Notes: generated from the sequence alone by a model not told the origin. A stretch of 64,000 bases of DNA from Plotosus lineatus (GCA_024760905.1 CM045729.1:10322080-10386079); one strand, 5' to 3'. Counted from the stretch's first letter, positions 44,330 through 56,255 are shown. Made by a program: numbers and translations.

Positions 44330-44381
44330 ACAACACACAACACTTATGAACCACAACATTCAAAACGTCATAATAATAATG

Positions 44382-44427
<46 letters not shown>

Positions 44428-45990
44428 TATATAAAACACACACACACACCTTTTCTGCACTCTGGCTCCAATGAAATATTGCCTTCTCTATATAAAATGT
44501 ATGTTTGCGTCAGCGTCAACATAAAATTATTTTAAAAATAAAAATTGTTGACTGGTTCTGAGCTCAATTATTTCAAGATCAAAACATTTTTTCATTTTCC
44601 AGAATTATAGTTTTATTTTTCACCAAATTCCACTTTTTCAGAAACTCAAAGTGACGGCGACTCGAACTCAATACAACTAATTAATTAATCTAATTAACTC
44701 CATCAACATTCAAGGAAACATCAAATAAAATTATTTTATCGTAAAATTGTATATTTAAGAACTAACCAGGTTTTTTTCTGCGATTTTTACAAACTACGAA
44801 CAACAACTGATCCCTGCAGTAACCAGATCGCCATTAAAAAACAACAACATTCAGTCGCTGAAATGACTGGAACCGACTTTTGATTTTTCGTGTCTCGCAC
44901 ATGGAACTGGTTTTCTTCGTGTTGTTCTCCTCGCTGCCCCCTCCAGGTCACGATGCAAAATTCCAGAGCATCTGGATTTCTCCAATGTCTCTCTTGGTCG
45001 CTGTATCATCCTGGTATGGAGAATTGAGAGGCAACTCCTCAGAGATCTCCTCAGATCTCTGTCGGTTGCCATTGCTTGGATCTTTTGCTCAGAGCGCTTT
45101 CTCTTCTTGGAAACGAACCTGAGCTTCTGCTGCAGAGAGCTTGGCATACGCTCCCCACGCCATCTCACACCATGTGGGGCTTATACAGGATGTGTTGCTG
45201 TACTGTATCATTTGGGTCTCTTCTGATTGTCCTGATCCTCTTCTGCAAATCTTCCTCATTTGTGATGTGCGGGCATTGAAAAGGCTGGAAAAACATTTCA
45301 ATTTGTCGAACAGTTCTTTGTGTGATTTCCCGACTTCTTCATTCATGTTCTTTACAATCCCTTGCAGGGCAAACTGTTGTTTGTCCGCTGACCTTTGTTT
45401 ATAATTCTCCACATTGTCTCAGATGCACCACTGCTTTGCTGTTTCAATTCGGAGCTAATTGGCTGATTCCAATTACGGGACAGAAGGATGGAATTTGTTC
45501 ATTTCCTTGTCACGCACAGCAATCAACAGTTAATCATACAGGACTGTGAGGTCATTTGTCTGAGGCGGGATATTGGGTTTTCCTTCTGAGTGTGGAAGAC
45601 GCCCACAAATACACACGCACCGCAATTCGAAAAGAGGCGCGTGGCGAGCGTTGCAGGTCACAGAGGAGGCGTGTGCATGCTTTTGCCCCTCCCTGAAAAA
45701 AAATCCACCAAGTTCACTCAAGATCACCACGATTTCCCACGCTCATTATGATTCTCTCAAATGATGGAGTTCATTGACATCGTGCCCCAGTGTAAACCCA
45801 GGTTGAGATGATCAGTGGGTTGTGTTGAGGTTCTTTTTTATTCGAGGTTCTCAGATCCTGAAAGAACACTTCTGTTTCTTCTGAAGATTCCATGAATGTT
45901 GGTGCATTGACAGATAGGATTGTGAAAAAGATGCTACCCTCAGAGTCTTCTCATTCTCTGACTGACTTTGCACATGCTGTGATGTGTTTC
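44330..45990. other. extra segment in TRIM copy 2 flank, unrecognised
   Basis: Contains a (TA)n/(CA)n tract at 44380-44450 and an unrecognised minus-strand frame (next entry). Not present in the copy 1 flank, where 8210 joins sequence matching 45993. Confidence 0.55.
44851..45412 (-). pseudogene. unrecognised coiled-coil-like reading frame, broken
   Basis: Minus frame 45412-45089 reads ENYKQRSADKQQFALQGIVK..EEVGKSHKELFDKLKCFSSL ... MAWGAYAKLSAAEAQVRFQE and continues in other frames to about 44851 (DRDLRRSLRSCLSILHTRM). Composition (Lys/Glu/Gln-rich, few gaps) is protein-like, but I do not recognise a family. No splice sites stand out, so it may be a retrocopy or chance. Confidence 0.25.
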
Positions 45991-46191
45991 TTGGACAATA
46001 TAGCAATGTACATCAGTCTCCTGTAGATGAAAGCAAAGGAGAAATATGTGAGAAAAAACATCGATAAGAAAAATATGAATTTTCAACAAAAGAGTGATTG
46101 CAGTTTTTCCTGCCTGACCTGCAATGGTTCCTTAAAATCTCTAATCAGACATTGAGAGGTGTGGCTGGCCTTTGACAATCCAGTTTGCTGC

Positions 46192-46193
<2 letters not shown>

Positions 46194-46229
<36 letters not shown>

Positions 46230-46383
46230 GGGGGGTGGGGGTGTTAGCAGTGACAATTCAGTGATGAGACTTCAGTGTTATATCACTGTGGAACCAACAT
46301 CTGAATGAACATGATGATCATCAGCCCAGAACGAGCATTTCTCTCAATAGAAAAAAAAATGATTGTATATCAACATTTTTCTA

Positions 46384-46432
<49 letters not shown>
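46194..46432. repeat. two (GT)n microsatellites
   Basis: GT runs at 46194-46228 and 46387-46432; the first is shared with copy 1 (8595-8642). Confidence 0.95.
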
Positions 46433-46433
<1 letters not shown>

Positions 46434-46509
46434 TTTTAAAATGTGTGTGAACAAACTTACCTTTGCTCTCAGTAGTGCATGAAATACACAACATGTCATG
46501 GATGACATA

Positions 46510-46650
46510 CGTCCATCATTCGTTCATTTTCGGAACCGTTTAATCGTAATTAGGGTTGCAAGAGGTTGACGTCCATCTCAGCTGACTCTGGGTGTGGGCA
46601 GAGTACACCATGAACAGCTCGCGAGGCCATTGCAGGGCAGACATCTGTCC
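46510..46650 (+). repeat. dispersed teleost repeat fragment
   Basis: TTCATTTTCGGAACCGTTTA.TCGTAATTAGGGTTGCAAGAGG...GGCAGAGTACACCATGAACAGC; same family as 22889. Confidence 0.65.
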
Positions 46651-46814
46651 ATATTGAAATTCATAAAATTTTCCAGACAATATCTAAATGAGTTTTAATC
46701 TCTCCACCTACATATTGAAGTCTTTCTATTCTGTGTTATTTGGGCTCTTCAATCTCGACAGGGAGATTCCATTCATGGCATGATTTTGGCATATGGAAAT
46801 CTCACAGGATCTCA

Positions 46815-46935
46815 TACAGTTCATTTTCTGTAACCGCTTCATCCTAATGAGGGTCACGGGGAGGCTGGTGCCCATCCCAGCAAACTCAGGGTGAGGGCAG
46901 AGTGTACTCTGCTCGCCAGGCCATCGCAGGGCGGA
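46815..46935 (+). repeat. dispersed teleost repeat fragment
   Basis: TTCATTTTCTGTAACCGCTT.CATCCTAATGAGGGTCACGGGGAGGCTGGTGCCCATCCC. A SINE is joined to it at GGCGGAAACACG. Confidence 0.65.
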
Positions 46936-47160
46936 AACACGCTGACGACTTTGCAGCCTACTCTTGTCGAAAGTCAGCAATGGTTCTTTTACATGCCTCT
47001 CACCATAGACAGTGAGAGACATGGCCGGCTTTTGATAACCCAGTTAGCTGCACTTGGGGGGACAGTAACAGCTTTGTGGAGAGTGGGACGCGAACCCCCA
47101 ACCTTTGGATCAGCGATCCGGTGCCTTCTACCACTTGACCACCACTGCCCCCTGGATCTC
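46930..47160 (-). mobile_element. tRNA-headed SINE, 3'-truncated
   Basis: In minus sense: GGGGGCAGTGGTGGTCAAGT.GG (A-box), GGTTGGGGGTTCGCGTCCC (B-box), GGTTATCAAAAGCCGGCC, TGGTGAGAGGCATGTAAAAG and CGTCAGCGTGTTTC. Confidence 0.8.
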
Positions 47161-47341
47161 ATACATTCGCATGGTCATTGCAATAAGACTGGACATCTGC
47201 AAAAGACAATCGTGGATATAATGTGTCAAGAACAGGAAATGTTACATGAATAGTTTTCCAATGAGGAATGTGATGATAGTGAATGGGGCACACCATTCAA
47301 CATGTGTCTGCATCTGCTCCACTCAGCTCGACTTGTATATA

Positions 47342-48265
47342 CAGTGCTGTGCCAAAGTTTTTGTCCTTTACTGATTTATTACATTTTGCACCTTTGTCAC
47401 AATTAACTTTTTCAGATCATCAAACAAATTTAAACATGACACAAAGATAACCCACGTATTCAAAAAATAAAATTTTCCTGTTGGGATTTTATTTGTAAAG
47501 TGAAAAGTCCTATCGAAACCTACATGAACCTCTGTGAAAAAGTAATCGCCCCTCTTGTTAAAAGGTGAGGTCATTGTGATTAATCGTATTATTGGGGAAA
47601 GCTGGGTTCAATTTCATGGACACATAATATAATAAGGAGATCTCTAAAATAAAACCTGTCTGACAAGGTGAGGTCAGCCTTAGTGAACACACATCATCAT
47701 GCCACGATCCAGTGAGCTTCAAGAGCAAAAAAGAAAGAAGATTATAGAGATGTCTCAGTCTGGGAAAGGACACAAAGTCAATGGCAAATCTTTGGGACTC
47801 CAGTAGGCCACTTTCAGAGCCATTATCCATAAATGGAGAAGGCATGGCACAGTGGTGACCCTTCCCAGGAGTGGCCGACCTCCCAAAATTACTCCAAGAG
47901 AAATGTCCTCTGGACTGATAAAACAAAAGATGAACTTTTGGGGGAAATGCGTCCCATGACATCTGGTGCAGAAGCAACACTGCATTTGATAAAAAGAACA
48001 TTGTGCCAGCAGTGAGATATGGTGGTGGAAGTGTGATGATATGGACCTGCTTTGCTGCTTCAGCACCTGGGTGACTTGTCATGATTGATGGAACCATGAA
48101 TTCTGCTCGCTCCCAAGAAATCCACTGAGAACTCCATTGGGTGTTTACTTGTGTTTTATCTTTGTATAATATTTAGTTTTGCTTCATCTGAAATGGATGA
48201 CGATGACAAACGTGCACAAAAAGTCAGAAATTGGTCAGGGAGGCAAAAACTTTGGCACAGCACTG
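47342..48265 (+). mobile_element. Tc1-like element with both terminal repeats, internally deleted
   Basis: Perfect 22-bp inverted ends (CAGTGCTGTGCCAAAGTTTT.. at 47342-47363 and its complement at 48244-48265), each next to TA, the usual Tc1 target. Inside, the plus strand from about 47697 reads SSELQEQKRKKIIEMSQSGKG...FRAIIHKWRRHGTVV.LPRSG.PPKITPRE (N-terminal DNA-binding part), then mixed frames; the C-terminal catalytic part found at 9.87 and 12.02 kb is missing. About 0.92 kb long, against 1.2-1.6 kb for complete relatives. Non-autonomous. Confidence 0.88.
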
Positions 48266-48720
48266 TATACGCTGCCATTGAAAAGTCTGGAGACACCTTC
48301 TACTTCAGTTGGAATGAGTAGTTGTGTTCAGACTTTAAAAGAAGACTGTGGAGCAACAACTGAAAATGTGATTGACCCAAGTGAAGCTCACAGTGTGAAC
48401 CCGCGTAATGCTGCTGCTCGCGAGCTCAGGCATTCATTCTGCACTTTCACATAGTCAGTGAGTCAACATCATCATAATTAATAAACACATGGTTTATTCA
48501 TCAGGCTTATCAGGGTGTTCAATTCTTCAACAGGAAATTGTAGATTTAAAATGATAAAAATGAAATCATATCATTCTCCTGATGTGCCACATGTTGATTA
48601 ATGTCCATGCTCCAACTTTCCGAATTAAACTTGTACTCCGGTGTAGAGGATAATTATATCAAACTACACTGAATAATGAAACGTTCACTGATTGCTTCAC
48701 TGTCAAAAATTACCTGGAAA
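48266..48720 (+). repeat. third copy of the Tc1-flanking duplicon
   Basis: GCTGCCATTGAAAAGTCTGG.AGACACC... through GCTGATTAATGTC-like sequence matches 10300-10740 and 12443-12870. Confidence 0.8.
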
Positions 48721-48767
48721 AACTCCGGTCACTTGCAGCAGGAGTTTCCAACAACTTACCGTATGTA

Positions 48768-48799
<32 letters not shown>

Positions 48800-48800
48800 G

Positions 48801-48831
<31 letters not shown>

Positions 48832-48925
48832 CTATTATTATTATTATTAATGAGTTAGTTCTGTAATTTATATTTTGCAGTAAGCGATGTTATTATTATT
48901 ATTATTATTATCATTATTCATCATC
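48768..48925. repeat. (ATT)n tracts
   Basis: Two long ATT runs separated by about 45 bases. Confidence 0.95.
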
Positions 48926-49107
48926 ATCATCATCTTCCGCTTAGTCCAGGGTCGGGTCGCGGGGGCAGCAACCGAACAAAGAGGTCCAGACGTCCCTCTC
49001 CCGAGCCACTTCCTCCAACTCTCCCGGGGGGACACCGAGGCGGTCCCAGACAAGCCGAGAGACATAGTCCCTCCAGTGTGTTCTAGGTCGACCCCGGGGT
49101 CTCTTCT
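48920..49107 (-). mobile_element. Rex3 3' end fragment
   Basis: Plus sequence CTTCCGCTTAGTCCAGGGTC.GGGTCGCGGGGGCAGCAAC...TCTCCCGGGGGGACACCGAG is nearly identical to 4211-4385 and 36848-37020, with the CATCATCATC tail on its left. Only about 180 bases; its left end runs into (ATT)n. Confidence 0.88.
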
Positions 49108-49393
49108 TGATTATTATTATTATAAGTAGTAGTAGTAGTATTTATTAGTTACTTATGTAATTTATATTTTACAGTAAAAAATGATATATTAAATATGTAA
49201 ATCCTTTCCTACAGGAATTATGGGAACTCACTCGTAATGGACCACTATAATACAGAGTAAAATATTTCCCAGAGTAATAAGACTTTCATTACAGAAATAT
49301 TTAATATTAATTTCTGTAACATTCCATGTAATATCAAAAATAATGTTTATCATAATGGTCAAGAAATTAATAATGATATTATTTATACAGAAT

Positions 49394-52300
49394 AATGCAG
49401 CCATGAGGTGGGGGGCACTAACCAGTGTCTCTCCCCCTCATGCCGGTCCCAAGCCCGGAGAAATGCAGAGGGTTGTGTCAGGAAGGGCATCCGACGTAAA
49501 ACCAATGCCAATTACTTAAAATGCAAATCAAAAGTATTCCCTCCATACCGGATCGGTCGAGGCCCGGGTTAACAACGACCGCCATCAGTGCTGTCAATCA
49601 ACAGGGTGCTGATGGAAATTGGACTACTGTTGGTCGAAGACGTCGAAGAAGGAGAGGTGGGAGGCGTGTCCGTAGGCAGAGAGAGAAGAGGAAAGGCATG
49701 AGTCTCGGACTGAGAGTGGGGACTTTGAATGTTGGAACTATGCACAGAAAAGGCAGCGAGCTGGTTGACATGATGCAGAGGAGGAAGGTGGACATACTGT
49801 GTGTTCAGGAGACCAGGTGGAAAGGTAGCAAAGCTAAAAGCTTAGGAGCAGGGTTTAAGCTATTTTATCACGGTGTGGATGGGAAGAGAAATGGAGTCGG
49901 AGTCATCTTGAAGGAGGAGTTTGTCAGGAATGTTCTAAAAGTGAAAAGAGTGTCAGACAGAGTGATGAGTCTCAAGTTAGAAATTGAAGGTGTAATGCTC
50001 AATGTTGTTAGTGCTTATGCCCCACAGGCAGGATGTGAGCTAGAAGAGAAGGAGAGATTCTGGAGTGACTTAGATGAAGTGATGCAGCGTACCCCCAGAG
50101 GTGAAAGAGTGGTCATTGGTGCAGACTTCAATGGACATGTTGGTGCAGGAAACAGAGGGGACGAGGAAGTGATGGGCAGGTTTGGTATCCAGGACAGGAA
50201 CGCAGAAGGACAGATGTTGATAGATTTTGCAAAAAGGATAGAAATGGCTGTGGTGAATACTTTCTTCGAGAAGAAACAGGAGCATTGGGTGACTTATAAA
50301 AGCGGAGGTAGGAGCACACAGGTAGACTACATCTTGTGTAGGCGATGTAATTTGAAGGAAGTCAGTGACTGCAAAGTCATCGTGGGTGAGAGTGTTGCCA
50401 AACAGCATAGGATGGTGGTTTGCAGGATGACTCTGATGGTGAGAAAGGTGAAAAAGGCAAAGGCAGAGCAGAAGACAAGGTGGTGGAAGCTGAAAAAGGA
50501 AGAGTGTCGTGTTGTCTTCAAGGAGGAGTTGAAACAGGCCAGGAAGTGCTTCCAAATGACTGGCTTCCAAATGAAATGGTGGCCAGGAAGTGCTTCCAAA
50601 TGACTGGACAACCACAGCAAATGTGATCAGGGACACAGGTAGGAGAGTACTTGGTGTGTCCTCTGGAAGGAAAGTAGATAAGGAGACTTGGTGGTGGAAT
50701 GAGGAAGTGCAGGAGTGTGTACAAAGGAAGAGGTTAGCCAAGAAGAAGTGGGACATTGAGAGGACCGAAGAGAGTAAACAGGAGTACAGGGAGACACAGC
50801 GTAAGGCGAAAGTAGCAGTGGCTAAGGCCAAACAGAGGGCATATGATGACTTGTATGATAGGTTGGATAGTAAAGAGGGAGAAAATGATCTATACAGGTT
50901 GGCACAGCAGAGAAATAGAGATGGAAAGGACGTGCAGCAAGTTAGATTGATAAAAGACAGAGAGGGAACTCTATTGACTGATGACAGAAGTGTGCTGGGA
51001 AGATGGAAAGAGTACTTTGAAGAGCTGATGAATGAGGAAAATGAGAGAGAAAAAAGAGTAGAAGAGGTAACCATTGAGGGGCAGGATGTAGCAAAGATCA
51101 GTAAGGGTGAAGTGAGAAGGGCATTGAAGAGGATGAAGAATGGAAAGGCAGTTGGTCCTGATGATATACCTGTGGAGGTATGGAAGTGTCTAGGAGAGGT
51201 AGCAGTAGATTTTCTGACAAGAACATTCAACACGGTACTAGAGAGTGAGCAGATGCCGGAGGAGTGGAGGAGAAGTGTGCTGGTGCCCATTTTTAAGAAC
51301 AAGGGAGACGTGCAGAGTTGCAGCAACTACAGAGGGATAAAGTTGATGAGCCATACGATGAAGTTATGGGAAAGAATAGTGGAAGCTAGACTAAGGGCAG
51401 AGGTCAGCATTTGTGAACAACAGTTTGGTTTCATGCCAAGAAAGAGCACCACAGATGCAATGTTTGCCTTGAGGATGTTAATAGAGAAGTACAGAGAAGG
51501 TCAGAGGGAGCTACATTGTGCCTTTGTGGATCTGGAAAAAGCATATGACAGGGTGCCAAGAGAAGAACTGTGGTATTGCATGAGGAAGTCTGGAGTGGCA
51601 GAGAAGTATGTTAGAGTGGTGCAGGACATGTATGAGAGATGTAAGACAGTGGTGAGGTGTGCTGTCGGTGTGACCGCATTCAAGGTCGAGGTGGGACTGC
51701 ATCAAGGGCCAGCTCTGAGCCCCTTCTTGTTTGCTATGGTGATGGACAGGCTGACAGACGAGGTGAGACAAGAATCTCCATGGACTATGATGTTTGCAGA
51801 TGACATCGTGATCTGTAGTGAGAGCAGAGAACAAGTGCAGGAAAATCTCGAGAGGTGGAGGTATGCCCTGGAAAGGAGAGGAATGAAGGTTAGCCTCAGA
51901 AAATCAGAATACATGTGTGTGAATGAGAAGGACCCAGGAGGAACGGTGATGTTACAGGGAGCAGAGATAACGAAGGTGGAGGATTTTAAGTACTTAGGCT
52001 CAACAATCCAGAGCAATGGAGAGTGTGGAAAAGAGGTGAAGAAGCGTGTGCAGGCAGGCTGGAATGGTTGGAGAAAAGTATCCGGTGTGATGTGCGATAG
52101 GAGAGTGTCAGCAAGAATGAAGGGAAAAGTGTACAAGATGGTGGTGAGGCCAGCGATATTGTATGGCTTAGAAACAGTGGCACTGAGGAAAAGGCAGGAG
52201 GCAGAGCTGGAGGTAGCGGAGATGAAAATGTTGAGGTTCTCCCTGGGAGTAACGAGGATGGATAGGATCAGAAATGAGTATATCAGAGGGACAGCCCACG

Positions 52301-52585
52301 TAAGATGTTTTGGAGACAAAGTCAGAGAGGCTCGATTGAGATGGTTTGGACATGTACAGAGGAGGGATAGTGAGTATATTGGCAGTAGGATGCTGAGGTT
52401 GGAACTACCAGGCAAAAGGCCTCGAGGAAGACCGAAGAAGAGATTTATGGATGTGGTGAAGGAAGACATGAAGGTTGTTGGAGTCAGAAAAGAAGATGCG
52501 GAGGACAGGGTGAGGTGGAGGCGGATGATTTGCTGTGGCGACCCCTGAAGGGAGCAGCCGAAAGTAAACGAAGAAGAAGAAGAAG
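49394..52585 (+). mobile_element. full-length RTE-clade LINE with perfect 16-bp target-site duplication
   Basis: Best copy of the dominant LINE family. Leader 49394-49520. First frame (49521-50603): AP-type endonuclease with TLNVGTM, LCVQETRWKG, VVSAYAPQ, GADFNGHVGAGN, YKSGGRSTQVDYILCRR. Second frame (50590-52548, 652 codons): WWNEEVQECVQRKRLAKK linker, RT with VLVPIFKNKGD, YRGIKLMSHTMKL, QFGFMPRKSTTD, FVDLEKAYDRVPRE, GLHQGPALSPFLF, the catalytic MMFADDIVI, FKYLGSTIQ, and the C-terminal RLRWFGHVQRRDSEY..RGRPKKRFMDVVKED..CGDP. The frames are split by a local 44-base repeat (see 50539). The 3' end is a GAAGAAGAAGAAG run. ATTATTTATACAGAAT flanks it exactly (49378-49393, 52586-52601), so insertion is recent. 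About 3.2 kb, normal for RTE. Confidence 0.92.
50539..50627 (+). repeat. local duplication breaking the RTE reading frame
   Basis: CCAGGAAGTGCTTCCAAATG occurs at 50539 and again 44 bases on, with CTTCCAAATGAAATGGTGG between. Other copies (14518, 16440) have a single CAGGAAGTGCTTCCAGATG preceded by GGCTTTGGGTGGT. This is the only clear frame-breaking lesion in the element. Confidence 0.85.
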
Positions 52586-52601
52586 ATTATTTATACAGAA
52601 T

Positions 52602-53240
52602 GTACAGCAGCATTACTTCATGAGAAAGACATTTATTGTTAATATTACAAAATTATCAATTATTTAATGTTTCCATCAGTGGTTATTCATTTTTGGGAAT
52701 ATTTTACACAATAATATCAAACAAAGTTCTTGTAAATTAAAAAAAATAAACATCTTGTATGGAACAAAAATTGGAAAATAAATCCTTGAATCAGGAGAAA
52801 ATTCTGATGAAATTCTGAATTGTGAGACTCAGCAGTCCATTAAAATAGAATAAATCATTCAGCAAGGCTGTTCCTTGTGGGTTTTCTGCCTCCTCCTTTT
52901 TTGGACGGGCTTTCAAGTCTTCTTGCTGAACTCTTTTACTGGATCCAGCCTTTCACACAGTTACCGGGTTCAAACAATTACAATATTAATAATGAGGTGA
53001 TTTATTTAATGTTATGTATTTTAAGATGACTGACAACAAATCTTCTGGAGGCAATAAATAAGAGTGTTAAATCCATGCACTTACCATGTAACACCACTTC
53101 ACTGTTTTAGCTCAGAATATAAATTTATTTAAATGTATATAACACAGTGCATTGGCAATAATTGAAATAAATAGGATCTGCTGTGCCCTGCGATGGCCTG
53201 GCGAGCTGTCCAGGGTGTAGCCCGCCCTCGCCCAGATTCG
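52602..53240. other. no gene recognised
   Basis: AT-rich sequence without a convincing exon or named repeat. Confidence 0.45.
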
Positions 53241-53375
53241 CCTGAATTCGTTCATTCGTTTATTTTCTGAACTGCCTCATATTAATTAGAGTCACGGGGA
53301 GGCTGGGGCCCATCTCAACCATCTCTGGACAGAGTACACCCAGTTCAGAACAGCTCAGTAGGCCATCACAGGGCA
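53241..53375 (+). repeat. dispersed teleost repeat fragment
   Basis: TTCGTTCATTCGTTTATTTT.CTGAACTGCC ... GTCACGGGGAGGCTGGGGCC...GTACACCCAGTTCAGAACAGC; same family as 22889. Confidence 0.6.
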
Positions 53376-53580
53376 GAAAACGCTGATGGTTATAGCCGAC
53401 TTGTTGCAAAGTTCAGCAATGTTTTTTTTTTCTGTCTTTCACCACAGACAGTGAGAGACATGGCTGGGCTTTGATAACTCACTTCGCTGCATTGGAGGAA
53501 AGTAGTGATAACCTTGTGGTAGTGGGACTTGAACGGTCTTTTCATGGGATCAGTAATCCAGCACCTTACCATATATTCCA
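53376..53580 (-). mobile_element. tRNA-headed SINE fragment, diverged
   Basis: In minus sense it keeps a CAAGGTTATCACTACTTTCC-like segment, GTTATCAAAGCCCAGCCATG, TCTCTCACTGTCTGTGGTGA and ACATTGCTGAACTTTGCAAC. More diverged than the other copies. Confidence 0.6.
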
Positions 53581-53829
53581 GTCTCTTTAAAGCCCAACAC
53601 TGGCATGATCATTTCTTCAACATCAGTCACATCCCATTTTTCAGGGTCCAACTGTTTCCCCCATGTGAAGGTTTTTCCCCACGAAGATTTAATTATGGGA
53701 TGTTTTGAGGGGATACAGACAGAAACTATGCATGCAAGCTTATATTCTCTTTTAAATCAGACCAGAATGCTTTACTGATCCCGCAGGAAACTGTGTGAAA
53801 TAATAAATCCAAGATAAAAGTTTAAATAA

Positions 53830-54270
53830 GAAAAGGTCGTTAAAATTCCGGAAGTGCCGGAGCAACTGAAACAGACTGCCATGTAACGTGTGTGCTCTCC
53901 GCATGCAGTATCTGGGATATCAGAGAGTTGTTGCACAGACTTGTACTGAGTTCAATAATTAGTTCCACTGCGGGGAAAGAGCTGTCCGTGGTACACCCCG
54001 AACTCATTCACAGTTGGTTGAGATGGGCGCTGGCCTCTCTGAGACTTCTTAGGATTAAGTGGCTCGAAAAATGAATGAATGAATGAATGGACTGTGGGAA
54101 CTGTTGACTGATTGGGGTTTTTCTACAAAAGATTCAGACCAGAGAAAATCAGTTTTACAGTAAACTGCCATAAGAGGAGAAAACAAGTCTTTGCTTCTTA
54201 ATCCCACTTCCGGTTTCTCCAGAAGATCAAATCCTTCCACCATGGAATATGAAGTGTATAATGAACAAGG

Positions 54271-54319
<49 letters not shown>

Positions 54320-55810
54320 GGAGGTATGTTTAAGTCACGGGCAGCACATCATTATTTTGTCCTGCTCAGAGTCAGCTCAACTCAACATGCCAACTCTAAC
54401 AAGCCTAGAAATCTTTAAATCGTGTCGTGATGCACAGATATATAATTCTGTACATTTATAGTTCAGCTTTTTCCATTTTGACTTTTTAATGCTGTTTACT
54501 AAAAGGAAATACAGATAGACATAAAATTCTTCTTCTGGTTGTTGATGGTTAATTTTCTGTGTTTCAAATGAAATGACAGAAATAAGATCTGTGCTGAAGT
54601 TATGAATATCACTGAATAGCAGTGATTTTTGAATTGAGACATTTTTGAAACTCGTCTAAAGTTAAAATACTTTTATTATCTTTCAAAACATGAAGTCGAT
54701 ATTATGCAGATTTGTTTGTATTTGTTCGGATGGTGTTTTGTTATATTTCCAGAAGAACATTCAGGGTTTTATATGACATATTGAGTGAAGAATTATCTTG
54801 AGTTTATAGAATGGTTTATAGAACGTTTGTAGTGGTTTGTAGAATGGTTTATAGAAAGCTCTCTTGTCACAAATTTTTTAACTAATCAGATCTCACAATT
54901 GCTGTGTATTATATATTCAAAACACTTTTGTCATAAAAAGGCAACTAATGTGCTACTTTTATTTTATTATTAAGGCTGAACAAGTACAAAAAAATCCATA
55001 ACATTATAAAAGAACTTACTGCTTATGACACGGTTCAAGGTTTGAGTCAGGCTTTACTCTCAAAACCATCATTTTTGCAAATTTATTAGAATATTTCACT
55101 TATTTACAACAGTATAATTTTGACAGGATTCCATTTCCAAATTGGGAGATACGAGCTGGAACTAGTTGGGAGATTCAAAAGGAGCTTATGTGGAATTTGA
55201 GTAAATCTGTAGCATTAATATTCCTAATATTTATAGTTATGAAGTTTGACTGCATTTGAAACTTTTCTGTAATGATAAAAAGCACAAAACAGGAATTACT
55301 TGACACTTATGTTCTCAACAAAATCTTTATTTATCTTAGCAAAGATCTCATGAGTATATTTAGTACGTATACTGAAACAGTGAAAAAGCAACAAAGGAAA
55401 CACAAAACACCATAAAACCTCTAAATTTCCCGAGAAAAAATAAATATGTAAAATTTTATGTTCAAAAATAACACTTTGTTTGTGAGCATTACAATCAACA
55501 AAATAATGTAATCACCACATCGAAGTATTTTGGGATTCATTTTTAAACAGTGTGGCCAAAATTGCCTGACTAATTAATCCCAAACTTTCTATTTTCTATA
55601 ACCACCAACAAAATCAGAACTATTAAAAAGAAGTCAGTTCCACTCGAACTTGATCATAAATTGAGCTGCTGCAAATTAAGCAACAATCCCAGGAGATTTA
55701 TCAAAGTTTATGCAAATATGAAAATCCTACTGTTGAACATAAAAGGAAGTGCTGTTTTTTTGTTTTTGTTTTTAGCATGACGACAAAATGATGAATGAGT
55801 TTGTTTCAAA
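53830..55810 (+). repeat. duplicated block without the RTE insertion (paralogue of 34795-35621 + 39568-40850)
   Basis: Collinear with the two halves of the other copy and continuous across the point where that copy has 3.95 kb of LINE. No exon recognised. Small local duplication of TAGAATGGTTTATAGAA at about 54805-54857. Confidence 0.88.
54273..54318. repeat. (GT)n microsatellite
   Basis: Pure GT run. Confidence 0.95.
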
Positions 55811-55984
55811 AAATACAGATTCTGAGAATCTGATGATAAAACCTGCAGAGTTGGAAACTGAATTGCTCACATACAGATGATCGTGTATCAGCAGCAGATT
55901 ATTTTCAGCTCCAAGAAAAACATCCCGTGGAGGCGAGTCATGATGTGAGTGGTGTGAGCTCGAATTTATAACTTGTAAGGAACC

Positions 55985-56255
55985 GCAACTGAACTGTCAT
56001 CGGGGTCCAATTACAGTCCCTTGTCCCGTGTCTTTTTCACGCGCGCCGCGTTCCGGATTAATCACGTGACTATCGTCACCTGTCATCCGGAGACTGAAGG
56101 AATGTGACCGTCGCGCCGGTTATCGTGTCCCGAGCAGTGATGATGTGAAATGGCTCAGGGAATCCGGGACCCGTCGCTCCTCGCTCACACCGGAAACAGC
56201 TGAAGTTGCGGCGGGAGCTCGAGGATGGAGCACGCGGCGGATGTGACTAAATGTC
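55985..56255 (+). promoter_or_regulatory. CpG-rich promoter-like patch
   Basis: Many CpG dinucleotides in an otherwise AT-rich region (TTCACGCGCGCCGCGTTCCG, GACCGTCGCGCCGGTTATCG). It contains an E-box ATCACGTGACT (56059-56069) of the USF/MiT type. Downstream on plus there are ATGs at 56150 and 56225; the second opens MEHAADVTKC and runs into LINE sequence. Likely the promoter/first exon of a gene whose next exons are displaced or beyond reach. No TATA box seen. It could instead be the GC-rich 5' region of the LINE. Confidence 0.4.

Larger units (their letters stand above)
40850..46310 (+). repeat. segmental duplicate carrying TRIM copy 2 (paralogue of 2640-8706)
   Basis: Exons, introns and both flanks match 2640-8706. 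Differences: copy 1 has about 2.3 kb of Rex3/SINE/AAT sequence in the last intron; copy 2 has one SINE there (42066-42382) and about 1.65 kb (44330-45990) in the upstream flank that copy 1 lacks. Confidence 0.88.

Noticed and set aside
50070..51326. 418-codon open frame on the minus strand
   Set aside because: It is antisense to the RTE LINE, whose plus strand has clear endonuclease and RT motifs; the antisense translation has none. Other antisense frames over LINE copies (9280, 13520, 15312, 33229, 35736, 51702) were rejected likewise.
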